Below are positions 22,670 to 28,818 of a stretch of DNA of 28,818 nucleotides, piece after piece. Numbering within the stretch: the stretch's first letter is position 1; every line of letters starts with the position of its first letter. The translations under genes were made by a program, and so were the position numbers. This DNA is from WRKB01 sp031551145 (GTDB lineage Bacteria; Desulfobacterota; Desulfovibrionia; Desulfovibrionales; Desulfovibrionaceae): the NCBI GenBank assembly GCA_031551145.1, contig JAVBNZ010000032.1, positions 1-28,818 on the forward strand. The letters run 5' to 3'. The notes beneath the pieces are model-generated. The model made no database searches. It was not told the DNA's origin and saw only the letters and a program-made list of their open reading frames with translations.

Positions 22670-24127
22670 TCATTCCGCGCGGGGCAGGATAACGCGCGCC
22701 GCCGCGCCGCCTTCCGGCGTGTTTTCCAGCTCGAGCACGCCGCCGTGGCTGGTAATGATGCTGTTGACTATGGGCAGGCCGAGGCCGGTGCCGCTGTCCT
22801 TGGTGGTGAAAAAGGGGTCGAGCAGGCGCGGCATGGCTTCCGGGGGGAAGCCGGGGCCGGAGTCGATCACGCTCAACTCTATCGTGTTGTCCGGACGCCT
22901 GCGCCCGACAAAGCGCAGGGCGCCCCTGCCGTTCAAAGACTGGAGGGCGTTGGCCACAAGATTGTACAGGGCGCGGTAGAGCAGATCCTTGTCGCCCTTC
23001 ACCGTCATGTTCGCTTCCAGGTCAAGTTCGGCCTCCACCTCCAGTCGTTCCAGTTCGCCTGCCTGAAACGCCAGCACCTGTTCGAGCACCTGGCTCAGAT
23101 CCACCTGATCCTGCCTGGGCCTGCGCGGCCGGGCGTAGTCCAGAAAGTCGTTGACGGTCTGGCTCAGGCGCACGGCTTCGTCAAAAATGGCCTGCAGGAT
23201 GCCGCTGGTGCGGGGGTCGGCTTCGCCCGCCCGCCTGAGCAGCAGTTCCGCGCTGGAGCGTATGATGCCCAGCGGGTTGCGTATTTCATGCGCGATGCTT
23301 GCCACCACCCGGCCCATGGCGGCCAGGCGTTCGTTCATGTGCAGGTTTTCCTCCAGGGCCCGGTTCTGCGCCACGCGCAGGGCCAGCGCCTTGTCCGCCC
23401 GCCGGATGAGCAGCAGGAGCAGGCAGAACATGACCGCCGAAGACAGCATGATCGTGCCCACGATCAGCCGCTGGAAGGTGAGCACCGATTCAAAATCGCC
23501 CGTAATGTCCTGCTGGAACTCCAGCACTCCCATGGTGGGAACTTCCGGCTCCCCCTCCACCGGAGCGGTGCCGGGCCGCGCTTCAATGCGCAGGGGAAAG
23601 GTGGTGCGCAGCACGAAGGTGCCGGGCTCCGGCGGCACCATGAACAGCGCCCGCCAATAGGGAATGGCGGCGATGATCTCGAATTCGGGCGCGGAGCCCT
23701 GCAGGGCGTTGGCCACGGCCGGTCCGGCCAGGCCGGTCTGCCCCAGTTCCTCCTTGTCGGTGGAATAGGCCACTACGGACTGGAAGTCGTAAATGCGCAG
23801 GTTTTTCAACTGCCAGCCGTGGATGACCGAAAGCACGATCTGATCCAGGCGTTCGTGCTGCGTGGGCTGCCTGAGCGCGATGCGGCCGAAGGCCAGCACC
23901 GTGGGCAGGGTGAAGCGCCGGTAGATCTGGTGGTTGAGGTTTTCCGCCAGCAGCAGGGCGAAATCCGTCTGTTTGGTCAGCAGGCGTTCCCTGGCCGAAT
24001 TGGCGATGACCACGGAGAGCGCCAGGCTGGTGCCCAAAATGAGCAGCAGCGAAATCCAGGAAAGCGCCCGCGCGTAACTCAGGGGCAGTTCGTTCCATTC
24101 GGCCTTGGTATGTTCTTTTTTCGCCAT
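22670..24127 (-). CDS. Membrane sensor histidine kinase
   Basis: 485 residues from the ATG at 24127; a GTG at 24181 would add 18 residues but has no binding site. TM1 (about 21-42) and TM2 (about 218-241) enclose a periplasmic sensor of about 175 residues with no motif I can name. The HisKA motif SIAHEIRNPLG places the phospho-accepting His at 280. The ATP-binding domain shows NLVANALQ (N box), DSGPGFP (G1), FFTTKDSGTGLGL (F and G2). The architecture resembles AtoS/ZraS-type kinases that partner NtrC-like regulators. The regulator gene follows directly, so they form one two-component system. The signal is unknown. Its distance to pgi (123 bases with a 6-base-pair hairpin) allows read-through from the pgi promoter. 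Confidence 0.93.
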   Translation of the reverse strand: MAKKEHTKAEWNELPLSYARALSWISLLLILGTSLALSVVIANSARERLLTKQTDFALLLAENLNHQIYRRFTLPTVLAFGRIALRQPTQHERLDQIVLSVIHGWQLKNLRIYDFQSVVAYSTDKEELGQTGLAGPAVANALQGSAPEFEIIAAIPYWRALFMVPPEPGTFVLRTTFPLRIEARPGTAPVEGEPEVPTMGVLEFQQDITGDFESVLTFQRLIVGTIMLSSAVMFCLLLLLIRRADKALALRVAQNRALEENLHMNERLAAMGRVVASIAHEIRNPLGIIRSSAELLLRRAGEADPRTSGILQAIFDEAVRLSQTVNDFLDYARPRRPRQDQVDLSQVLEQVLAFQAGELERLEVEAELDLEANMTVKGDKDLLYRALYNLVANALQSLNGRGALRFVGRRRPDNTIELSVIDSGPGFPPEAMPRLLDPFFTTKDSGTGLGLPIVNSIITSHGGVLELENTPEGGAAARVILPRAE

Positions 24128-24250
24128 ATGAGCCCAACGGCATGTTACGCTTGAATCAGGCGCCTGTCGGCACAGGTTCACTTTGAACGTTATCGCCCGC
24201 GGCGGGCAAAACCCGCCCGCGTCAATCCCGCGCGGGGATATGCCGAAATC

Positions 24251-25591
24251 CTAAAATGCTTCCTTTTGGGGCGGCAGGCCGAGAAAGCGCGCCAGAGCCG
24301 CTTCTTCCGCCGCATAACCCGGAGCGCCGAGGCGGGCGTTGGCCAGGCGTTTTCCCAGTTCCACGGCGGGCTGATCAATGGGATTGATGCCCATGAGCCT
24401 GCCCGTGCAGAGCGTGGCGGCCTCCAGCAGCGCCATGAGCGCGCCGGCCGCGGCCTCGGAACTGTTTTCCGTTTCGATGCGCACCAGCGGGGTTTCGCTC
24501 TCGGCCAGCGCCATGCAGGTGCCCAGGGCTTCGGCTTCCAGCAGATCGCCGAAGCGCTTGCCTTTCAGCCAGGTCCATTTTTCCGGCAGGTCGTCCGGAA
24601 AGCGCGGCCCTCCCTCGGCACGCGCGGCCGTGAGGAAAAGGCAGCCCTTGTCGCGCGGGCCGTCCAGAAACATCTGGGCCAGGGAGTGTTGATCCGTCAC
24701 GCCCACGGCAGGCAGGGGCATGGTGCCCTTGCCTTCCTTGCCCAGGCTTTCGGCCCAGAGCTGGCAGAACCAGGGGCCGAAGGTGGCCCACAGCGGAATG
24801 TAGCTGAAAAAGATGAGCTGGCTGTAGCCGGTCTCGGCCAAGGCCGCGCACCAGGCGGCCAGACGCATGGCCGGATGTAAGCCCGCGCCGGTCGGGTTCT
24901 CGACCAGCGGTCGGGAGACGCTCCACGCACCGTTAAGCAGCGCCTTCCAGTCCATGCCCAGAAAGGCGGCGGGCAGCAGGCCCACGGCCGAGAGCGCGGA
25001 ATAGCGCCCGCCCAGGTGATCGGGTACGGGCAGGGAAGCCAGGGAGTACCGGCCGGCCTCCTCACGCAGAAAGCCGATTTGTTCGTCCGTCACCACGATC
25101 ATGTGTTCGTTCCAACGCGTCTGCAGGGCCTTTTGCAGCCATTGCCGCGCCAGGAAATACTGGGCCAGGGTTTCGATGGTGCCGCCGGACTTGCTGACGG
25201 CCACCACCACGGTTTCTTCCGGAGAAAGTTTTTCAAACCAGGCCGTGAGGGATTCGGCGTCCACGTTGTCGGCTATCCACAGCCAGGGGCCGGCGTGGCC
25301 GGGCCTGTCCTGCGCCGGGAAAAAGGCCTTTTGCAGCGCCCGCGCGCCCAGGGCCGAACCGCCGATGCCGAGCAGCAGCATGTGTTTGAAACGTTTCAGT
25401 TGCGGAACCAGGGCCGCAAGCCGCGCCTCAAGCTGCGGCCTGAAGGGCAGGCTGAGGCAGGGCAGGCGGCCGGCCCGGATTTCGCCTTCCAGATAAGCCG
25501 TTACGGCCGGAACGTTTTTTTCCTGAGCCGCGATCGCATCGGTCGAAAGGCGTCCGGCAAGGGCGTGAGACCATTCGAGGTTGTGGCGCAT
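24251..25591 (-). CDS. pgi: Glucose-6-phosphate isomerase (short form)
   Basis: 446 residues. It interconverts glucose-6-phosphate and fructose-6-phosphate. SIS-fold motifs are visible: LLLGIGGSALGARAL near 75-90, VVAVSKSGGTIETLAQYF (phosphate loop) and GGRYSALSAVGLLPAA, the signature of the short bacterial class (about 450 residues, like Bacillus) rather than the 550-residue E. coli class. INPIDQPAVELGK near the C-terminus is the conserved Pgi helix holding the catalytic Lys. The ATG at 25591 has GGGAGG five bases upstream and is preferred over an ATG at 25609. It is the first gene of the minus-strand pgi-kinase-regulator group. The assignment is secure. Confidence 0.95.
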   Translation of the reverse strand: MRHNLEWSHALAGRLSTDAIAAQEKNVPAVTAYLEGEIRAGRLPCLSLPFRPQLEARLAALVPQLKRFKHMLLLGIGGSALGARALQKAFFPAQDRPGHAGPWLWIADNVDAESLTAWFEKLSPEETVVVAVSKSGGTIETLAQYFLARQWLQKALQTRWNEHMIVVTDEQIGFLREEAGRYSLASLPVPDHLGGRYSALSAVGLLPAAFLGMDWKALLNGAWSVSRPLVENPTGAGLHPAMRLAAWCAALAETGYSQLIFFSYIPLWATFGPWFCQLWAESLGKEGKGTMPLPAVGVTDQHSLAQMFLDGPRDKGCLFLTAARAEGGPRFPDDLPEKWTWLKGKRFGDLLEAEALGTCMALAESETPLVRIETENSSEAAAGALMALLEAATLCTGRLMGINPIDQPAVELGKRLANARLGAPGYAAEEAALARFLGLPPQKEAF

Positions 25592-25674
25592 GGGGCCTCC
25601 CGGCGTCATAACGCCGCTGTTCGAGAATCGCGCATCGCGACCGACCTGGCCCGCAGACCGGCGCTGACGCGGAC

Positions 25675-25704
25675 ATTATCATAAAACACTTTGTAGCATT
25701 TGAA
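25675..25704 (-). promoter_or_regulatory. Candidate sigma-70 promoter for pgi
   Basis: On the minus strand TTCAAA (25704-25699) and GATAAT (25680-25675) are 18 bases apart, matching 4/6 and 5/6 of consensus. They lie about 85 bases before the pgi start in an otherwise G+C-rich gap. Confidence 0.35.
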
Positions 25705-25787
25705 GAAAGGCTCGACAAGTCCCGCCTTCGGCGTCATACTGCCGCATCGGTTTCCCCGAAATTTCCGTGCATAAAGCGCTGTACCCC

Positions 25788-27056
25788 ATGTTTGACGCCC
25801 TTCTCCCCTATTCTCCCCTGTTGCGCCTTCTGGCGGTCTTTGTCCTCATGCTTTTGGGCGTGCGCCTGCGCCTGGGACTCGGCCTTTCCGTGCTCGGCGG
25901 CAGTCTGGTGCTGGGCCTCTGGTTCGGCATGAGCCCCCTGCAATGGATAACGGCCTGCGCGGGCATTTTTCAGGATCGGGCCATATTGCTGGTCTGGGGC
26001 GTGCTTTCGCTCATTCTCGCCCTGTCTACGCTCATGGAGCGTACCGGTCAGGTCGAGCGCTTCATGAAAGCGCTTTCGCACCACATCCGTTCGCCGCGTA
26101 TCCGGCTGATCTTCTTCCCTATGCTTATCGGGCTGCTGCCCATGCCGGGCGGCGCCGTGTTTTCCGCCCCCCTGATCCAGGCCGTGGCGCGCGATCTGCC
26201 CGTGCCGGAGGTGGACAAGTCCCTGGTCAATTATTGGTTCCGGCACACGGCGGAAATGAGCTGGCCGCTTTTCCCCGCCCTTATCCTGGCGGCGAGCATA
26301 GGCGGCATCTCCACTCCGAGTCTGGTGTTCTTCACCTGTCCTCTGATTCTGGGCTTTTTCGCGGCCGGCTGGATCTGCCTGGTGCGCGGCCTGAATTTTC
26401 CCGCAACCGCTCTGGCGGACAGCTCGGAATCCGGCTCCTGGAGCAACGTGCTCTACCAGGGGTTGCCGATTTTCGTCGCTCTGGGCGGAGCGCTCGCCCT
26501 GGAACTTGCCATTGCCGCCGCCCTGCCGGGCGTGCCGGTGGATTACGGCGTGCCTGCGGCTCTGGCCGCGGGGGTCATTGTCTGCCTGTTCCAGAACGGC
26601 CTGGGCCCGCGCGATTTTGTGCGTGAAGCGATGCGGCGTCATGTGCTGGGGATGATCTTCATCGTCGGCACGCTGGGCATCTTCAAGATCGTGCTTGAAC
26701 GAAGCGGAGTGGTTGAGGGGCTGATGCACATGGGCAGCGCGGATACCGCCCTGGTGTTGGCCGCCGTGGGCCTGCCCCTGCTTGTCGGTCTGGTCACCGG
26801 CCTGCTCATGGCCTGCGTGGGCATTACCCTGCCCCTGGTCATGGCCCTGCTGCCGGAAGGCGAATCCGTGCTTCCCTGGCTTTCGCTTTCGCTGACCACG
26901 GGCTTCACGGGCACCATGATTTCGCCCCTGCACATCTGCTTCGTGCTTTCCTGCGAATACTTCCGCATCGATCTCACCTCCGCCTGGAGGCGTTTACCCG
27001 CTCCCTGCCTGCTCTTTGCCGCCTACGGCGTGCTCTATTTTTTCGTGGTACGGTAG
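25788..27056 (+). CDS. DUF401-family integral membrane protein, putative transporter
   Basis: 422 residues with about ten hydrophobic segments spread over its length. Landmarks of the DUF401 family (ion-transporter superfamily, function unproven) are LPMPGGAVFSAPL, NYWFRHTAEMSWPLFPALILA, a long central hydrophobic region, and TGFTGTMISPLHICFVLSCEYF near the C-terminus. The repeated Gly/Pro-rich re-entrant motifs suggest a carrier for anions or organic acids. The ATG at 25788 is chosen; a GTG at 25767 is possible. Neither has a clear ribosome-binding site. It stands alone between the divergent pgi and the downstream dctA; a hairpin overlaps its stop codon. The substrate is unknown. Confidence 0.82.
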   Translation: MFDALLPYSPLLRLLAVFVLMLLGVRLRLGLGLSVLGGSLVLGLWFGMSPLQWITACAGIFQDRAILLVWGVLSLILALSTLMERTGQVERFMKALSHHIRSPRIRLIFFPMLIGLLPMPGGAVFSAPLIQAVARDLPVPEVDKSLVNYWFRHTAEMSWPLFPALILAASIGGISTPSLVFFTCPLILGFFAAGWICLVRGLNFPATALADSSESGSWSNVLYQGLPIFVALGGALALELAIAAALPGVPVDYGVPAALAAGVIVCLFQNGLGPRDFVREAMRRHVLGMIFIVGTLGIFKIVLERSGVVEGLMHMGSADTALVLAAVGLPLLVGLVTGLLMACVGITLPLVMALLPEGESVLPWLSLSLTTGFTGTMISPLHICFVLSCEYFRIDLTSAWRRLPAPCLLFAAYGVLYFFVVR

Positions 27057-27120
27057 AAGTCATTTTTAAATGACTTCCACCGTCGCCGTACGGCGGCGCG
27101 GCGCTCCCTATCCGCCGCCG
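27056..27120. repeat. Hairpin and repeat element upstream of dctA (copy 1)
   Basis: GAAGTCATTT-TT-AAATGACTTC (27056-27077) is a perfect 10-base-pair stem starting at the last base of the DUF401 stop. Its complement, continuing to about 27120, shares CCGGCGGCG, GCCGCGCCGCC and GAAGTCAT in the same order with 28619-28660 beyond dctA. It may terminate transcription and appears to belong to a dispersed repeat. Confidence 0.6.
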
Positions 27121-27217
27121 GTCCATCGCCATTTCGTCGCATCATCTTGTACCCCCGGTCGGCGTCGTGTATATCCGCATATAAGGCAAAAAATCGTTTC
27201 AAACGAGAGAGAACGTT

Positions 27218-28534
27218 ATGGCGGCCAAAAAGCGTTTTTATCGCAGCCTGTACATACAGGTATTAATCGGGGTGGGTATCGGGATCGCGCTCGGATTTGC
27301 GGAGCCGGAATTCGCGGCGCAACTCAAACCCCTCGGCGACGGCTTCATCAGGCTCATCAGGATGATCATCACGCCCGTTATTTTCTGCACCGTGGTCATC
27401 GGGATAGCGGGGATGGAAAACATCAGGGCCGTGGGGCGGGTAGGCGGAAAAACCCTGCTGTATTTCGAGTGCCTGACCACTGTGGCCCTGTTCATAGGCC
27501 TGGTGGTCGTTCACATCGTCCAGCCGGGCGCGGGTATTCACGCCGACCCGGCGACGCTGGACGCTTCCTCCCTGGGCAAGCTGGCCGAAGCAAAGCCGGA
27601 GAGCATGGCGCAGTTCATCATGAACATCATTCCGCAGAGCGCAATCGGCGCATTCGCCGAGGGCAACCTGCTCCAGGTGCTTTTATTTTCCGTTCTGTTC
27701 GGCATGAGCCTGTCTCACATGGGAGAGCGCGGAAAGCCCATACTCGGGACGCTGGAGCGTTTCAGCGCCGTGTTTCTCGGCGTGGTCAACCTGATCATGA
27801 AGCTCGCTCCGATCGGAGCTTTCGGCGCGATAGCCTTCACCATCGGCAAGTACGGCATCGGAACCCTGGCGCAGCTCGGCAAGCTGGCGCTGAGCCTGTA
27901 CATCACGAGCGGACTCTTCATCTTTGTGGTGCTCGGCCTGATGTCTCGGCTGGCCGGCCTCAATCTCTGGAAGCTGCTCTGCTACATCAAGGAAGAGATC
28001 CTCATCACCCTCGGCACGGCGAGCACGGAATCGGTCCTGCCGAGGATCATGGAAAAGCTGGAATTTCTCGGGGTGAAAAAGTCGGTCGTCGGGCTTGTCG
28101 TGCCGACGGGTTATTCCTTCAACCTGGATGGCGCGGCGATTTATCTCACCATGGCGGCTTCGTTCATAGCCCAGGCCATGGACATTCATTTGACCTACGG
28201 CCATCAGCTCATGCTCATGCTCATCCTGCTGCTCACTTCCAAGGGGGGCGCGGGCGTGGCGGGCGCGGCGCTGATAGCCCTGGCGGCCACGCTCTCCGCC
28301 ACGCATTTCATTCCCGTGGCCGGCATGACGCTGGTCATCGGCATAGACCGCATCCTGAACGAAATGCGCGCCGTGACGAACCTCATCGGCAATTGCGTGG
28401 CCGCGCTCGTCATAGGCAGGTGGGACAAGTGCCTTGACCTTGAGCGGGCGCGGGCGGTTCTGGATGGAAAAATTTCCTGGGAAAGCGCGCAGAACAGGCC
28501 CGAGCAGCCGAAGCCCTCCGCCGGCATCGGATAA
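27218..28534 (+). CDS. dctA: Dicarboxylate/proton or sodium symporter, DctA type
   Basis: 438 residues with the eight-helix, two-hairpin layout of the glutamate/dicarboxylate (DAACS) family. Visible motifs are GTASTESVLPRIMEKLE (serine-rich tip of the first hairpin), VVPTGYSFNLDGAAIY (cation-binding helix 7), LLLTSKGGAGVAGAAL (second hairpin) and GIDRILNEMRAVTNLIGNCVAALV (helix 8 with the substrate-binding Arg and Asn). It imports C4-dicarboxylates such as succinate, fumarate or malate, or an acidic amino acid. The Arg in helix 8 followed by N-x3-G-N-x-VA resembles DctA more than the glutamate carriers. The start has a modest AGAGAG ribosome-binding site. The gene appears monocistronic, set between two related repeats. 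Confidence 0.92.
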   Translation: MAAKKRFYRSLYIQVLIGVGIGIALGFAEPEFAAQLKPLGDGFIRLIRMIITPVIFCTVVIGIAGMENIRAVGRVGGKTLLYFECLTTVALFIGLVVVHIVQPGAGIHADPATLDASSLGKLAEAKPESMAQFIMNIIPQSAIGAFAEGNLLQVLLFSVLFGMSLSHMGERGKPILGTLERFSAVFLGVVNLIMKLAPIGAFGAIAFTIGKYGIGTLAQLGKLALSLYITSGLFIFVVLGLMSRLAGLNLWKLLCYIKEEILITLGTASTESVLPRIMEKLEFLGVKKSVVGLVVPTGYSFNLDGAAIYLTMAASFIAQAMDIHLTYGHQLMLMLILLLTSKGGAGVAGAALIALAATLSATHFIPVAGMTLVIGIDRILNEMRAVTNLIGNCVAALVIGRWDKCLDLERARAVLDGKISWESAQNRPEQPKPSAGIG

Positions 28535-28590
28535 ATGTTTTGTGAGGGGAGACCGCGTGGCATTTCAAGTGTGATATGAATTATCGTTGC

Positions 28591-28612
28591 GCCGAAAAAC
28601 ATCGTTTTCGGC
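28591..28612 (+). terminator. Hairpin downstream of dctA
   Basis: GCCGAAAA and TTTTCGGC (28591-28598, 28605-28612) form an 8-base-pair stem with a 6-base loop, about 57 bases after the dctA stop. No T-run follows beyond the stem itself, so termination is probable rather than certain. Confidence 0.45.
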
Positions 28613-28618
28613 TTGCTC

Positions 28619-28679
28619 CGGCGGCGAAAGCCGCCGCGCCGCCCTTTCGGCCGGCGTAGAAGTCATCTCAAAATTTGAG
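28619..28679. repeat. Repeat element downstream of dctA (copy 2), apparently interrupted
   Basis: It contains GGCGGC-GAAA-GCCGCC (28620-28635), GCCGCGCCGCC and GAAGTCAT, in the order seen in the complement of copy 1. It then runs GAAGTCATCTCAAA-A-TTTGAG and stops where the insertion sequence begins; the missing ATGACTTC would complete a long hairpin. Confidence 0.5.
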
Positions 28680-28818
28680 GCTCTAGTTGCGTTAATTATT
28701 GAATAATGTTATTGTGTCGGCTAGAGGTGCAAGAATGAAGAAGAAAGATTTTTCCGCTCTTCTGGCTCAGGTCGGCACATTGAGCACAAAACAGAGATCC
28801 CGGTTGGCTGCGATGCTT
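28679..28818 (+). mobile_element. Left end of an insertion sequence, IS1595-like, truncated by the window
   Basis: The composition changes abruptly at 28679, where GGCTCTAGTTGCGTTAATTA begins and is the likely left terminal inverted repeat. A transposase-like frame opens 56 bases later. The family is inferred from the start of that protein; the exact boundary may be off by a base or two. Confidence 0.55.
28735..28818 (+). CDS. Start of a probable IS1595-family transposase, cut by the window edge
   Basis: 28 codons are visible: a basic MKKKDFSALL start, then LAQVGTLSTKQRSRLAAML. A short helix ending in LSxxQRxxLxAxL is typical of the N-terminus of IS1595/ISXO2-like transposases, where a small zinc-ribbon recognition domain follows. 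GAGGTG lies seven bases before the ATG. The catalytic part is outside the window, so intactness cannot be judged. Confidence 0.55.
   Translation, partial: MKKKDFSALLAQVGTLSTKQRSRLAAML

Noticed and set aside
25734..26933. Minus-strand frame opposite the DUF401 gene
   Set aside because: The product is rich in Gln, Arg and His without any domain, whereas the plus strand encodes a clear multi-pass membrane protein.

Overview
The window looks like a chromosomal segment of a G+C-rich Gram-negative bacterium, most likely a Desulfovibrio-like sulfate reducer (Desulfovibrionaceae). The grounds are the codon use, the arginine and heptose genes, the short-form phosphoglucose isomerase beside a histidine kinase/NtrC-type regulator pair, and a giant type I-secreted adhesin with an N-terminal LapG-type cleavage region. 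The taxon is an inference; no rRNA or tRNA gene is visible.

Layout. 1-1500 (minus strand, lower G+C than the rest): a cysteine peptidase/amidase of the CHAP-like toxin type, a DUF3828-like exported protein, and the first codons of a third exported protein. This has the form of an effector-immunity cassette. 1500-4233 (plus): argF, argB and a YkgJ-type cysteine-cluster protein in one tightly packed operon. 4234-7166 (plus): a palindromic intergenic element, then hldD, thiL and a class II aldolase with an unusual acidic insertion, again closely spaced or overlapping. 7167-7545: a very AT-rich leader. 7546-18048: one 3500-residue type I-secreted adhesin followed by a strong terminator. 18049-18493: a spacer with a FliA-like promoter and two hairpins. 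18494-21259 (plus): a methyl-accepting chemotaxis protein and a small C-type-lectin-like protein. 21277-25591 (minus): sigma-54 response regulator, its histidine kinase and pgi. 25788-28534 (plus): a DUF401 membrane protein and a DctA-type dicarboxylate symporter. 28679 to the end: the left end of an insertion sequence with the start of an IS1595-like transposase.

How the parts may work together. The surface-facing genes are the adhesin (attachment and biofilm, with two adjacent PAAG motifs where a LapG-like protease would release it), HldD (LPS core heptose, on which outer-membrane adhesins often depend) and the chemoreceptor. The 1-1500 cassette probably serves interbacterial competition. 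DctA and the two-component system fit uptake and sensing of C4-dicarboxylates or other nutrients, although nothing here ties the regulator to dctA. The least ordinary features are the candidate effector-immunity cassette, the tandem PAAG adhesin, the lectin-like gene next to the chemoreceptor, and an inverted pair of repeats flanking dctA, one of which appears to be broken by the insertion sequence.
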